Shown: positions 36,694 through 46,507 of the stretch, one piece after another | How positions within the stretch are numbered: the first letter of the stretch is position 1 | Layout: every line of letters begins with the position of its first letter | Source: Hymenobacter yonginensis | GTDB lineage: Bacteria; Bacteroidota; Bacteroidia; Cytophagales; Hymenobacteraceae | NCBI RefSeq assembly: GCF_027625995.1 | Contig: NZ_CP115396.1 | Coordinates: 4,402,501-4,466,500, forward strand | Direction of reading: 5' to 3' | DNA length: 64,000 nucleotides | Made by a program: the position numbers and the translations under genes | Notes under the pieces: model-generated | The model's input: the letters and a program-made list of their open reading frames with translations, nothing else | What the model was told of the DNA's origin: nothing | Database searches by the model: none

Positions 36694-38403
36694 CTATTTC
36701 TTGTTGGAGTCTACCACAATCCGCGTGTCGCGGTTGGCCAGCTCCCAGGCCGAATGGAACACGAGGCGGGCCCGCTTTTCCATCTTCGGAAACTCGATTT
36801 TCTCTACTTCGTCGCCGGCACCGTGATAGTCGTCGTGCACGCCGTTGAAGAAGAACGCCACCGGAATCTTGTGCTTGGCGAAGTTATAGTGGTCGGAGCG
36901 GTAGTAGAAGCGGTTGGGGTCTTCGGGGTCGTTGAAGCGGAAGTCCAGGTCCATCTTCACGTACTGCGCGTTGGCGTTGAGCACGATTTCGTGCAGCTCC
37001 GACGAGAGCTTGTCGGAGCCGATAACGTACACGTAGTCGCCTTTGCCTTCGTGCTCCTTGTCGGTGCGGCCCACCATGTCGGTGTTCAGGTCGGCCACGG
37101 TCTGGGCCAGCGGAAACACGGGGTGGTCGGTGTAGTACTCCGAGCCGAGCAGGCCTTTTTCCTCGCCCGTTACGGCCAGAAACAGGATGCTGCGGCGCGG
37201 ACCGTGGCCTTCGGCTTTGGCTTTCATGAAGGCCTGGGCCATTTCTAGCACCGTCACGGTGCCGGAGCCGTCGTCGTCGGCGCCGTTGTTTACCTCGCCG
37301 TTAATGATGCCGATGTGGTCGTAGTGAGCCGACAGCACCAGCACTTCATCTTTTTTATCGGTGCCTTCGAGGTAGCCCAGCACGTTTTCGGTGGTGAAGT
37401 CCTCGCGCTTCTTGGGGGCCGTGATGGTGAATTTCACCGGCTTGAAGGGGCTGGCAACGGGCTTGCCGGCTTTGCCGGTGGCATCCATGTACTTGGTTAC
37501 GGCCGCGGCGTTGGAGCCCAGCAGCTGGTAGCCCAGCTTCGGCGACAAAAAGAACGCCGCGCGACGGCCATCGGGCTTGGCATCCTTGAACGAGATGCTG
37601 GGCCGGCGCAGGTACGGCATCATGCGCGGTACCAGCTTGTCGAAGTTGTTGTTGGGGTCGAAGCTGACGAAGAACACGCTGCGGGCGCCTTTCTCGGCGG
37701 CTTTGGCGGCCTTGGCGCGGTAGTCGTTGCCCCACTTGCTGGGGGCGCCGTCTTTGCCCAGCACGGGCTTGCCGTCGGGGCCGGTGGGCTCGCCCAGCAG
37801 AATCAGCACGTCCTTGCCCTGCACGTCTTTGCCGGTGTAGTCGGAGTAGCCATCCTGCTCAATACCGTAGCCCAGAAACACCGGCTGCACGCTGGTAGCC
37901 TGCTGAAACGGCGAGTTGCCCATGGCGTAGAAATCCGTCAGCCACTTGTAGGTCTGAGTGCCGGCCTTGATGGTGGCGGTTTCCTCCCAGGTGCTGCGCT
38001 CCATCGTGAAGTGCTGCAGATACGGGTTGTCGGAGCCCGTAACGGGGCCGGCTAGGCCCAGCTTCTTGAACTCGGTGCTGAGGTAGTCGGCGGCCATTTT
38101 CTGGCCTTTCTCGCCGGTTTCGCGGCCTTCGTAGGCATCAGAGGCCAGCACGGTCAGGTGCTGGCGCAGGTCTTCCTGCGTGATGGTGGCGGCGTAGGTG
38201 CCGGCCCACTCGGTGGGCTTGTCGGTGGCCAGGGTGGGCGTCGTCAGTACGGCGCCGTCGGTGGGCTGCACCACGGCCGGCGCCTCGGTTTTGGCGCCGC
38301 GCTTTTTCTTGACTTTGATTTTGTCGGGAGCCTGCTGGGCTACCGCCGAAACGGTAGCGCCAACCAGCAGCAGCCCGGCCAGAAAGGAGGAGGAGGTGGA
38401 CAT
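36694..38403 (-). CDS. M28-family zinc aminopeptidase, secreted
   Basis: This 569-residue peptidase has a signal peptide (about 1-22, ending AVAQQ) and a basic linker (KIKVKKKRG). The M28 catalytic domain is split by a protease-associated insert (about 150-320). Zinc-site motifs are SAHYDHIG (His), NNGADDDGSG (bridging Asp), the catalytic pair TGEEKGLLGS, LNTDMVGR (Asp) and DDYHGAGDEV (His). The family removes N-terminal residues from peptides in the periplasm or outside. The sequence does not show which lipid or T9SS signals, if any, apply. ispF follows beyond its start side, transcribed in the same direction. Confidence 0.9.
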   Translation of the reverse strand: MSTSSSFLAGLLLVGATVSAVAQQAPDKIKVKKKRGAKTEAPAVVQPTDGAVLTTPTLATDKPTEWAGTYAATITQEDLRQHLTVLASDAYEGRETGEKGQKMAADYLSTEFKKLGLAGPVTGSDNPYLQHFTMERSTWEETATIKAGTQTYKWLTDFYAMGNSPFQQATSVQPVFLGYGIEQDGYSDYTGKDVQGKDVLILLGEPTGPDGKPVLGKDGAPSKWGNDYRAKAAKAAEKGARSVFFVSFDPNNNFDKLVPRMMPYLRRPSISFKDAKPDGRRAAFFLSPKLGYQLLGSNAAAVTKYMDATGKAGKPVASPFKPVKFTITAPKKREDFTTENVLGYLEGTDKKDEVLVLSAHYDHIGIINGEVNNGADDDGSGTVTVLEMAQAFMKAKAEGHGPRRSILFLAVTGEEKGLLGSEYYTDHPVFPLAQTVADLNTDMVGRTDKEHEGKGDYVYVIGSDKLSSELHEIVLNANAQYVKMDLDFRFNDPEDPNRFYYRSDHYNFAKHKIPVAFFFNGVHDDYHGAGDEVEKIEFPKMEKRARLVFHSAWELANRDTRIVVDSNKK

Positions 38404-38477
38404 AGAAGGTCGGTTTAAACGACGGTAAGGACGGAATTTCTGCCGAAGGCTGCACGCGGCGCGCCGCCTTGCGCGGG

Positions 38478-38954
38478 CTACTTGCTGATCAGCACCGAGG
38501 CGTAAGCGGCCACGCCTTCGCGGCGGCCCACGAAGCCCAGCTTCTCGGTGGTGGTGGCTTTGATGCTGATATCGTCGGCGTCGATGCCCATTACTTCGGC
38601 CAGCACGCGCTGCATCTCGGCAATATGCGGGTTGACTTTGGGGGCTTCGAGGCAGATGGTGGAGTCGATGTTGCTGATGCGGTAGCCGCGCTCCGTGAGC
38701 AGGCGCACCACTTCCTTCAGCAGCCGCTTGCTGTCGATGCCCTTGTACTGCGGGTCGGTGTCGGGGAAGTGGAAGCCGATGTCGCGCAGGTTGGCCGCGC
38801 CCAGCAGCGCGTCGCAGATAACGTGGATGAGCACGTCGGCATCGGAGTGGCCGAGGGCGCCGTGGGTGTGCGGTACCTGAATGCCGCCGAGCCAGAAAGG
38901 CAGGCCCTCTTGGAGCTGATGAACGTCATAGCCGAAGCCGGTCCGGATTTTCAT
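38478..38954 (-). CDS. ispF: 2-C-methyl-D-erythritol 2,4-cyclodiphosphate synthase
   Basis: This 158-residue enzyme catalyses the fifth step of the MEP isoprenoid pathway. The zinc and substrate motifs are GFGYDVHQ (D10, H12), GALGHSDADVLIHV and the loop DIGFHFPDTDPQYKG. The C-terminal KATTTEKLGFVGRREGVAA is the CDP-binding signature. The ATG at 38954 (MKIRTGFGYDVH) is the family start. An upstream in-frame start would translate through the inverted-word element and was rejected. The element sits about eight bases upstream. Confidence 0.95.
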   Translation of the reverse strand: MKIRTGFGYDVHQLQEGLPFWLGGIQVPHTHGALGHSDADVLIHVICDALLGAANLRDIGFHFPDTDPQYKGIDSKRLLKEVVRLLTERGYRISNIDSTICLEAPKVNPHIAEMQRVLAEVMGIDADDISIKATTTEKLGFVGRREGVAAYASVLISK

Positions 38955-38959
38955 AGGGG

Positions 38960-39063
38960 TGGGGTTCGTTTTTCGATTTTTCGCGCCTCGTTTTTCGGGT
39001 TTGACTTTTCGGTTTGTGGCGCTGCTGAGGCCAGAAAACGGAAAACGAAGCACGAAAAACCCA
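38960..39063. repeat. inverted-word element 6 (upstream of ispF)
   Basis: The left arm (38962-39016) repeats words such as TTCGTTTTTCG, ATTTTTCGCG and CTTTTCGG. The right arm (39031-39063) holds the inverted words CGGAAAACGAAG and CACGAAAAACCC. The rest of the gap to 39256 holds an A-rich stretch and the promoter of the TetR gene, with no further gene seen. Confidence 0.75.
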
Positions 39064-39237
39064 TTAGGCAGTGCCAAGGTACGGCAACGGCGCGGTTGGG
39101 TGCTCGGAGAAAAAAAACGGGCCGCGGCTAAAGTAAAAACCGCCGCCGTGCGTCGCCAAAGGCACCGGCACTGGAATCGGTGAAAATGGATAGCAAAAAA
39201 TTAATGGAAACTATGGAATCAGTAAAAGTTTCCGCAG

Positions 39238-39245
39238 TACCTTTG
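39238..39245 (+). promoter_or_regulatory. -7 box of the TetR/RND efflux operon
   Basis: TACCTTTG matches TAnnTTTG exactly, only 11 bases before the ATG at 39257, behind an A-rich segment. Transcripts would have a very short leader. Confidence 0.5.
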
Positions 39246-39256
39246 CTGCCGTAATC

Positions 39257-39871
39257 ATGGAAATCAAAGACCGAATCCTACAAGCCGCCATCGGCCTCTT
39301 CACCCGTAACGGGATTAAGAGCGTGTCGATGGACGACATTGCTACCCACCTGGGTATCTCGAAGAAGACGCTCTACAAGTGGTTCGAAAACAAGGACCAG
39401 ATTGTATCAGCCGTCATTCATAACCACCTGACCGGAGTACAGGGCGAGTGCGAAGGCATCATCAGCCACGCCCGCAACGCCGTGGACGAGATGGTGCAGA
39501 TGATGGACTGGGCCAAGCGGCAGTTTGCCAACGTGAACCCCAACGCCATCCACGATTTGCGCAAGTACTACCCTGCCGCCTGGGGCCTGTTTCACGAGCA
39601 CAAGAGCAGCTTCATTCTGCAGCAGATTCAGGCCAACCTGCGCCGGGGCGTGCAGGAAGGCCTCTACCGCGCCGACCTCGACATTGAGGTGCTCTCGCGC
39701 CTGCGCCTGGCCCAGATTGACGTGCTCTTCGACCCGGAAGTATTCCCGCCCGCGCAGTTCGACCAGATGCGGGTGCAGATGGCCTCCAACGAGCATTTTC
39801 TGCTGGGTGTGGTGTCTTTGAAAGGCCACAAACTCATCAACGAGTACCGTCACGTGACGGAAGAAGAATAA
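39257..39871 (+). CDS. TetR/AcrR-family repressor of the efflux operon
   Basis: This 204-residue regulator has an N-terminal helix-turn-helix (about 20-52, MDDIATHLGISKKTLYKWFENK), typical of TetR proteins, and a helical ligand-binding C-terminal part. It lies 23 bases before the TolC-family gene, with adaptor and pump following in the same direction. It therefore most likely represses this operon and is released by a pump substrate. Its own promoter (TACCTTTG) is almost at the start codon, so autorepression is plausible. No palindromic operator could be confidently picked. Confidence 0.88.
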   Translation: MEIKDRILQAAIGLFTRNGIKSVSMDDIATHLGISKKTLYKWFENKDQIVSAVIHNHLTGVQGECEGIISHARNAVDEMVQMMDWAKRQFANVNPNAIHDLRKYYPAAWGLFHEHKSSFILQQIQANLRRGVQEGLYRADLDIEVLSRLRLAQIDVLFDPEVFPPAQFDQMRVQMASNEHFLLGVVSLKGHKLINEYRHVTEEE

Positions 39872-39894
39872 GCTTCATCACCGCTTTTCCTGAT

Positions 39895-41586
39895 ATGAAA
39901 ACCAATCTTCGCGTGTTGTTGCTGGCCGCCGGGCCGGGCCTGCTGGCCCCCGCCGGGGCTGTGCTGGCGCAAACCGCCCCGGCCCAGCAGCCGGCGCTGG
40001 CTACCTCCACGGCCACTGGCCTCATGCCCCTGAGCCTGCAGCAGGCCATCGACTACGCCGTCAAGAACAAGTCGTCGTTGCTGGCCACGCGCCTCAACGA
40101 GCAGACGGCCCGCGCCAAAGTGGGCGAGATTCGGTCGGCCGGCCTGCCGCAGGTGAACGTGGCGGCCAACGTGGCCGACAACTTCAAGCTGCAGAAAAGC
40201 CTCGTGGACTTTGGGGCCCTGGGCGGCGGAAGCTCCGCAACCACCCTCACGCCAGCCGACATTGCTGCCGCTCAAAGCGGCCGGACGGTAAACCTGGGCA
40301 CGGTTTCGTTGCCCTCGGAGCCGGTGCCGCCGCAGGCGTTTGCCTTTGGCCTGCAGTGGGCCGGCAACACCAGCGCCTCGGTGTCGCAGCTGCTGTTTGA
40401 TGGGGCCTACCTCATCGGCCTGAAAGCAGCCAAAGTGTACGAGCAGCTGGCCCAGAAGCAAACCCAGCAGGCCGAAATCGACGTGGTGGAGCAGGTGAGC
40501 AAAGCCTACTACAGCACGCTGGTGGCCCGCGAGCGGCTGCAGCTGCTTTCGCGCAACGTGCAGCGCCTCGACACCATTCTGTACCAGACCAACGAAACCT
40601 TCAAGGCGGGTTTCGCCGAGAAGCTGGACGTGCAGCGCCTGCAGGTGCAGCGCAACAACCTGGTAGTGGAGCAGCAGAAAGCCAGCCGCCTCACCGAGCT
40701 GAGCGTGGCGCTGCTGAAGTTTCAGATGGGCCTGCCGCAAACTCAGGAAGTACAGCTTTCGGACTCGCTCGGGGCGGCCGTGGTCGATGCCGGGGCTTTG
40801 CGCCAGCGTCTGGGCGTGGCCAGCGCCACCACTGGCGGCGGCGTAACCGGCCTGGGCGGCGTACCCACCGGCACGGCTCCGACCTCCGGCAACACCGACG
40901 CCCAGCGCCAGCAGGACCAGCAGACGGCCCTCAGCGGGGCGCGCACCGGCCAGTTGGCCGCGGCTTTCAACTACAACAACCGCATCGAGTTCAGCACCCT
41001 GGAAACCCAGCAGGCCCTGGCTGGCCTGGATCTGGCCAACCGCCGGGCCGGCGCCTACCCGCGCCTGCTGGCTACGGCCGCCTATGGCTTCTCGGGCTCC
41101 GCTAAGAATCCCGGCGACCTGTTCGCCTTCCGCGGGCCTGATTCGCGGTCTGGCAACGGCTTCCCCAACCAGAACTGGTTTGGGTTCGGCAACGTGGGCC
41201 TGAGTTTGCAGATTCCGGTGTTTGACGGCTTCCGCCGCAAGTACCAGGTGCAGCAGGCCCGCATTCAGCAGCAGACCATCGAGAAAGGCTTCGAGACCCT
41301 GCGTCAGAGCATCGATTTACAGGATGCCCAGAGCCGTACCACGCTCATCAACGCCCTGGACGTGCTGGACAATCAGAAAGCCAACCTCGACCTGGCCGCC
41401 GACGTGGCCCGGGTGTCGCGCATCAAGTTTCAGGAGGGCGTGGGCTCGAACCTGGAAGTGGTGACGGCCGAAACCGAGCTGCGCTCGGCCCAAACCAACT
41501 ACTACGCCGCCCTCTACGACGTGCTGGTAGCCAAAGTGGACCGCGACAAAGCCACCGGCGAGCTGTACAGCCAGGCCCGGAAATAA
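39895..41586 (+). CDS. TolC-family outer membrane efflux channel
   Basis: This 563-residue protein has a signal peptide (about 1-25, ending VLAQT) and then two repeated helical hairpins of the outer membrane efflux family. The first includes LSLQQAIDYAVKNKSSLLAT and the second NLGLSLQIPVFDGFRRKYQV. An insert of about 60 residues rich in Gly, Thr and Ala lies near 300-345. It would form the outer membrane exit duct for the RND pump encoded after it. The stop codon is directly followed by an inverted-word element. Confidence 0.9.
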   Translation: MKTNLRVLLLAAGPGLLAPAGAVLAQTAPAQQPALATSTATGLMPLSLQQAIDYAVKNKSSLLATRLNEQTARAKVGEIRSAGLPQVNVAANVADNFKLQKSLVDFGALGGGSSATTLTPADIAAAQSGRTVNLGTVSLPSEPVPPQAFAFGLQWAGNTSASVSQLLFDGAYLIGLKAAKVYEQLAQKQTQQAEIDVVEQVSKAYYSTLVARERLQLLSRNVQRLDTILYQTNETFKAGFAEKLDVQRLQVQRNNLVVEQQKASRLTELSVALLKFQMGLPQTQEVQLSDSLGAAVVDAGALRQRLGVASATTGGGVTGLGGVPTGTAPTSGNTDAQRQQDQQTALSGARTGQLAAAFNYNNRIEFSTLETQQALAGLDLANRRAGAYPRLLATAAYGFSGSAKNPGDLFAFRGPDSRSGNGFPNQNWFGFGNVGLSLQIPVFDGFRRKYQVQQARIQQQTIEKGFETLRQSIDLQDAQSRTTLINALDVLDNQKANLDLAADVARVSRIKFQEGVGSNLEVVTAETELRSAQTNYYAALYDVLVAKVDRDKATGELYSQARK

Positions 41587-41665
41587 GGAGCCAGAAGTCA
41601 GAAGCTAAGAGCTAGAAGCTTCTGACCCGGCCGCGTACCCATGTTCTAGCTCCTCACTCCTTCGC
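41587..41665 (+). repeat. inverted-word element 7 (TolC-adaptor gap)
   Basis: GTCAGAAGCT (41597-41606) pairs perfectly with AGCTTCTGAC (41617-41626). GAGCTAGAA (41609-41617) pairs with TTCTAGCTC (41644-41652), so two alternative hairpins compete for overlapping bases. The words are GAAGCT, GAGCTA and GGAGC. It begins at the base after the stop and ends 18 bases before the adaptor ATG. Confidence 0.75.
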
Positions 41666-41683
41666 TACTATCTTCCTCCAACG

Positions 41684-42808
41684 ATGAAATCGTTTACTTC
41701 TGCCTTTCTGCTGACCCTGGGGCTGCTGACCGCCTGCGGCGGCGAAAAAGATCCTCAGGCCGAACTGGCCAAGCTGAAAAAAGAGCAGGCTGCCAACCAG
41801 GCCAAAATTGCCGAGCTGGAAGCCAAGTCCGGTGCCAAGGCCGAAGGGGCCGCCGCTCAGACCACGCCCGTTTCGGTGATTAAAGTGGCCCCCGAGAGCT
41901 TCAAGAGCTACCTGGAGCTGCAGGGCCGCGTGGACTTCGACCAGAACGCCAACGTATCCGCCCGCGCCGCCGGCACCCTCACCAGCCTGCGCGTGCAGCG
42001 CGGCGACCGGGTGAGCAAGGGCCAGACCCTGGCCACCGTGGACGCCAGCATCCTCGACGCCAGCATTGCCGAGCTGCGCACCCGCATGGATTTGGCCCGC
42101 GTAGTGTACGAGAAGCAGAGCCGCCTCTGGAAGCAGGAAATCGGTACCGAAATCCAGTACCTGCAGGCCAAAAACAACTACCAGGCTCTGCAGCGCAACC
42201 TGGCTACGCTCAACCAGCAGCGTGCCCTCTACACCGTGGTGGCCCCGTTCTCGGGTACCGTGGATGACGTGCTGCCCAAGCTGGGCGAAACCGTAGCCCC
42301 CGGCGCGCCCGTGGTGAAGCTCATCAGCAGCAGCGGTACCGGCAAGATTCTGGCCGATGTATCGGAAGCCTACGCCTCCCGCATCAAAGCCGGCGACCAG
42401 GCCCTGGTAACCATTCCGGACCTGGGTGGCGAGGAGCTGCCCGCCACGGTGCGGGTAGTATCCAGCACCATCAACCCCACCAGCCGCACCTTCACCACGG
42501 AGCTGCGCCTGAGCGGCAGCAAGGCCGGGCAGCTGCGCCCCAACATGGTGGCCAACGTGCGCATCCAGAACTACGCCCGCCAGAGCGCCACGGTGCTGCC
42601 CGTGGACTTGGTGCAGAAAGACGAGCAGAACAGCTACGTGCTGGTGGTGAGCGACAAAGGCGGCAAGAAAGTGGCCGCCAAGCGCATCATCCAGACCGGC
42701 CAGACCTACAACGGCAAGGTGGAAGTAACCGGCGGCCTCCAGGCCGGCGACCAGGTGATTTCGGCCGGCTACCAGACCCTGAACGAAGGCCAGCTGGTGA
42801 CGCTGTAG
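41684..42808 (+). CDS. RND efflux periplasmic adaptor lipoprotein
   Basis: This 374-residue membrane-fusion protein has a lipobox (LLTACGG, C18), so it is anchored as a lipoprotein. A short coiled coil follows ([20 protein letters not shown]). The body has the family's lipoyl-like half-motifs ([20 protein letters not shown] and [19 protein letters not shown]), a helical hairpin between them, and a beta-barrel domain. It connects the inner-membrane pump with the TolC-like duct. Confidence 0.92.
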   Translation: MKSFTSAFLLTLGLLTACGGEKDPQAELAKLKKEQAANQAKIAELEAKSGAKAEGAAAQTTPVSVIKVAPESFKSYLELQGRVDFDQNANVSARAAGTLTSLRVQRGDRVSKGQTLATVDASILDASIAELRTRMDLARVVYEKQSRLWKQEIGTEIQYLQAKNNYQALQRNLATLNQQRALYTVVAPFSGTVDDVLPKLGETVAPGAPVVKLISSSGTGKILADVSEAYASRIKAGDQALVTIPDLGGEELPATVRVVSSTINPTSRTFTTELRLSGSKAGQLRPNMVANVRIQNYARQSATVLPVDLVQKDEQNSYVLVVSDKGGKKVAAKRIIQTGQTYNGKVEVTGGLQAGDQVISAGYQTLNEGQLVTL

Positions 42809-42839
42809 GCGTTGCACAAACCGCCAAAACCCCAACAAT

Positions 42840-45800
42840 ATGCAGGATCTAGAGAAAGAGTTTGGGCCGACCAGTTGGTCGATTAATAACAAAACCAGCA
42901 TCTACATCATCACGGTGCTGCTGTGCGTGGCGGGGATTTTTGCCTACATCAAGCTGGGCAAGGAGAAATTCCCCGACATCGTGATTCCGCGGATTATCGT
43001 GGCCACTATTTACCCCGGTACTTCGCCGGCGGATATCGAAAACCTGGTGACGCGCCAGCTCGAAAAGGAGCTGAAAAGCGTGAACGGGGTGAAGAAAATC
43101 AACTCCACTTCCAACCAGGACTACTGTATCGTCGACATCGAGTTCAACTCGAACGTGGACGTGCAGTACGCCAAGCAGCTGGTGAAGGACGCCGTGGACA
43201 AGGCCGCGCCCGAGCTGCCCAACGATTTGCCCTCGCCGCCTACGGTGAAGGAAATCAACATCTCGGAGCAGCCCATCATGTTTGTGAACCTGAGCGGCAA
43301 CCTGCCCGCCGTGCAGCTCAAAAAGTACGCCGACGACTTCCAGGATAAGATTGAGGCCCTGCCCGAAATCACCCGCGTGGACATCGTAGGCGCCCTCGAC
43401 CAGCAGGTGAACGTGGACGTGGACCTGAACAAGCTGCGGGCCTCGCGCCTGGGCTTCTCCGACATCAGCAACGCCATTGCCCGCGAAAACGTGACCATTT
43501 CGGGTGGCTCCATTGATGTGGGCTCCCAGAAGCGGGCCGTGCGCGTGGCCGGCCAGTACGTGCGCGCCGAAGACATTGCCGACATCCAGGTGAAGAACCT
43601 CAACGGCGCGGCCGTGCGCCTCGGCGACATTGCCACCGTGCAGGACGGCTTCAAGGACCGGGAATCCTACGCCCGCCTCGATGGCAAGCCCGCCATTACC
43701 CTGAACGTGGTGAAGCGCCAGGGCGAAAACCTGATTGATGCCTCCGACAAAATCAAGGCGCTGGTAGCTGAGTCCGAGAAAACGCTGCCCCGGGAGCTGA
43801 AGGTGACCATCACCGGGGACAGCTCCAACGACACCCGCGTAACCCTCCACGACCTGATCAACACCATCGTTATCGGCTTCCTGCTGGTAACGGCCATCCT
43901 GCTGTTCTTCATGGGCACCACCAACGCCATGTTCGTGGGCCTTTCGGTGCCGATTTCGATGTTCCTGGCCTTCCTGATTATTCCGGGCTTCGATTTCTCG
44001 CTGAACATGATTGTGCTCTTCGCCTTCCTGCTGGCCCTAGGCATTGTGGTGGACGACGCCATTGTGGTAATCGAAAACACCCACCGCCTGCTGCACGAGC
44101 ACCCCGAGCTGAGCACCGAAAAGGCCGCCAAATTCGCGGCTGGCGAGGTATTCGTGCCCGTACTGGCCGGTACGCTCACCACGGTGGCGCCCTTCGTGCC
44201 GCTGATGTTCTGGCCCGGCATTGTGGGCTCGTTCATGTACTACCTGCCCGTCACGCTCATCATCACCCTGATGTCGTCGTTGGTGGTGGCCTTCATCATG
44301 AACCCGGTGTTTGCCGTGAGCTTCATGGAGCGCGAGGAGCACTTCGAGGAAGACCTGCACAGCAAACCCAAGCTCACCAAAGGCCTCAAAATTGCCGTGG
44401 GCGTGCTGGTGGTGCTGGGCATCCTGTTCAACGTGCTGGCCCTGGGCGCGACGCCCGAGGTAGGCCCCGACGGCGAAACCAGCGGCCTGATTGGGCACTT
44501 CGTGGGCAACATCTGCCTGGCCCTGGCCGGCTTCATCCTGCTCGACAAGTTTGTGCTGGTGAAGATGATTGCCTGGTTCCAGACCCGCGCGCTGCCCAAG
44601 TTCCAGAACGGCTACGCCAGCCTGGTGCGCTGGTCCATCAACCACCCGGCTTTGGTGATGATCAGCGTAGTGGTGCTGTTCCTGGGCTCGTTTGTGGCCA
44701 TCGGCATGCGCGGCCCGAAGATTGACTTCTTCCCCAAAGGCGACCCGAAATTCATCTATACCTACCTGAAAATGCCGGTGGGTACCCGCGTGGAAATCAC
44801 CGACTCCATCACCAAAGTGCTGGAAAACCGCATCTACGGCGTCATTGGCCGCCAAAACCCCGACGTGGAATCGGTGATTACCAACGTGGCCATCGGTGCC
44901 GGCGACCCGAGCGACGCCTCGTCGTCGAGCGGCACGGCTATGTCGAACATGGGCAAGGTGGCTGTGGCTTTCAAGGAACTAAGCGACCGGACCGGCCCCG
45001 CCACCGGCACCTACATGGATAAAATCCGGGAGGTAGTGAAAGGCATTCCCGGCGCCGAAATTTCGGTGGACCAGGAAGCCAGCGGTCCGCCCCAGGCCAA
45101 GCCCATTGCCATTGAGGTGATTGGCGACGACTATCCCACGCTGGCCAAGCTCAGCAAAAAGGTAACCCGCTACGTCGATTCGCTCAACATTGGCGGCGTG
45201 GAAGCCCTGCGCTCCAACCTGGAGGACCGCAACCCCGAAATTGCCGTGAACATTGACCGGACCCGTGCCAACCGGGAAGGCATCAGCACCGGCCAGATCG
45301 GTCTGGAAGTGCGCACGGCCATCTACGGCTCGGAAGCCAGCAAATTCAAGACCTCCGACGACGAGTATCCCGTGCAGGTGCGCTACGCCAAGCCCTATCG
45401 CAACGACGTGGACGCCATCATCAACGCTCCACTCACGTTCCGCGACGCTACCGGTGCGGTGCGGCAGGTGCCCATTTCGTCCATTGCCCAGGTAACCTAC
45501 GGCAGCACCTACGGCGGTATCCGGCGCAAAGACACCAAGCGCGTCATCACCATCAGCTCCAACGTGCTCAACGGCTACACTGGTCCTGATGTAGTGGCTA
45601 ATATCCGCACCGCGCTCCAGTCGTTCCCCACGCCGGCCGGCTACACCATCAAGATGGGCGGGGCTGAGGAAGACCAGAAGGAAACCACCGACTTCCTGCC
45701 CCTGGCCGGCCTCGGGGCCCTGGCTCTCATCTTCCTGATTCTGGTAACGCAGTTCAACTCGTTCAGCAAGCCGGTTATCATCCTCTCCGAAGTGCTGTTC

Positions 45801-46322
45801 TCCATTGCCGGCGTGTTCTGGGGCCTGGCCATCACGGGCCAGAACATCTCCATTGTGATGACGGGTGTGGGTATCATCGCCTTGGCCGGTATTGTGGTGA
45901 AAAACGGGATTCTGCTGGTCGAGTTCATGGACATCCTGCGGGCGCAGGGTATGCCGCTGCGCGAAGCCATTGTGCTGGCCGGCCGCACCCGCCTCAACCC
46001 GGTAATCCTGACGGCCACGGCCGCCACCCTGGGCCTGATTCCGCTGGCCATTGGTCTCAACATCGACTTCTACGAGCTGTTTGCCAGCGGCGACGCCCAC
46101 TTCTTCATCGGCGGCGAGTCGGTGGTGTTCTGGGGCCCGCTGGCCTGGACCATCATCTTCGGGCTGGTGTTTGCTACCGGCATCACGCTGGTAGTAGTGC
46201 CCGTGATGTACCTGCTGAGCGAAAGCCTGAAGCTGCGCCTGAAAGGTACTCCTGAACCCGTAGCCGACGCCGAAGAGGTGAAGGCCGCCACCCCGCCCAT
46301 TTTTGTAGAGCAGGAGGCATAG
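42840..46322 (+). CDS. RND-family efflux pump with extra membrane segment
   Basis: This 1160-residue inner-membrane proton-driven exporter is of the AcrB/HAE1 type. The proton-relay aspartates lie in helix 4 (ALGIVVDDAIVVIEN, near 405). Porter subdomains and the repeated second half are present. Between the two halves (about 500-590) it carries an insert of roughly 90 residues with two hydrophobic stretches (LKIAVGVLVVLGILFNVLAL and ICLALAGFILLDKFVLV). This is longer than the 1040-1050 residues usual for AcrB. The substrate is not readable; solvent, drug or bile-like compounds are possible. It is the last gene of the operon. Confidence 0.92.
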   Translation: MQDLEKEFGPTSWSINNKTSIYIITVLLCVAGIFAYIKLGKEKFPDIVIPRIIVATIYPGTSPADIENLVTRQLEKELKSVNGVKKINSTSNQDYCIVDIEFNSNVDVQYAKQLVKDAVDKAAPELPNDLPSPPTVKEINISEQPIMFVNLSGNLPAVQLKKYADDFQDKIEALPEITRVDIVGALDQQVNVDVDLNKLRASRLGFSDISNAIARENVTISGGSIDVGSQKRAVRVAGQYVRAEDIADIQVKNLNGAAVRLGDIATVQDGFKDRESYARLDGKPAITLNVVKRQGENLIDASDKIKALVAESEKTLPRELKVTITGDSSNDTRVTLHDLINTIVIGFLLVTAILLFFMGTTNAMFVGLSVPISMFLAFLIIPGFDFSLNMIVLFAFLLALGIVVDDAIVVIENTHRLLHEHPELSTEKAAKFAAGEVFVPVLAGTLTTVAPFVPLMFWPGIVGSFMYYLPVTLIITLMSSLVVAFIMNPVFAVSFMEREEHFEEDLHSKPKLTKGLKIAVGVLVVLGILFNVLALGATPEVGPDGETSGLIGHFVGNICLALAGFILLDKFVLVKMIAWFQTRALPKFQNGYASLVRWSINHPALVMISVVVLFLGSFVAIGMRGPKIDFFPKGDPKFIYTYLKMPVGTRVEITDSITKVLENRIYGVIGRQNPDVESVITNVAIGAGDPSDASSSSGTAMSNMGKVAVAFKELSDRTGPATGTYMDKIREVVKGIPGAEISVDQEASGPPQAKPIAIEVIGDDYPTLAKLSKKVTRYVDSLNIGGVEALRSNLEDRNPEIAVNIDRTRANREGISTGQIGLEVRTAIYGSEASKFKTSDDEYPVQVRYAKPYRNDVDAIINAPLTFRDATGAVRQVPISSIAQVTYGSTYGGIRRKDTKRVITISSNVLNGYTGPDVVANIRTALQSFPTPAGYTIKMGGAEEDQKETTDFLPLAGLGALALIFLILVTQFNSFSKPVIILSEVLFSIAGVFWGLAITGQNISIVMTGVGIIALAGIVVKNGILLVEFMDILRAQGMPLREAIVLAGRTRLNPVILTATAATLGLIPLAIGLNIDFYELFASGDAHFFIGGESVVFWGPLAWTIIFGLVFATGITLVVVPVMYLLSESLKLRLKGTPEPVADAEEVKAATPPIFVEQEA

Positions 46323-46507
46323 TCCGTAATCCAGACCGGCCGCAGCTAGTGCGGCCGGTCCAGAATTTCAACCACCGATAGTTTTTTGCCGGGCCGGTGC
46401 AACCATTCACCGGTGCTGCGGACTCCTCCGCCCGAACGGGCGCCCGCTGGAGTTGGCTGGCCAGGCTGCCGCAATTTTTTTCAGTACCCCACGTTTCCGT
46501 CGTTCCT

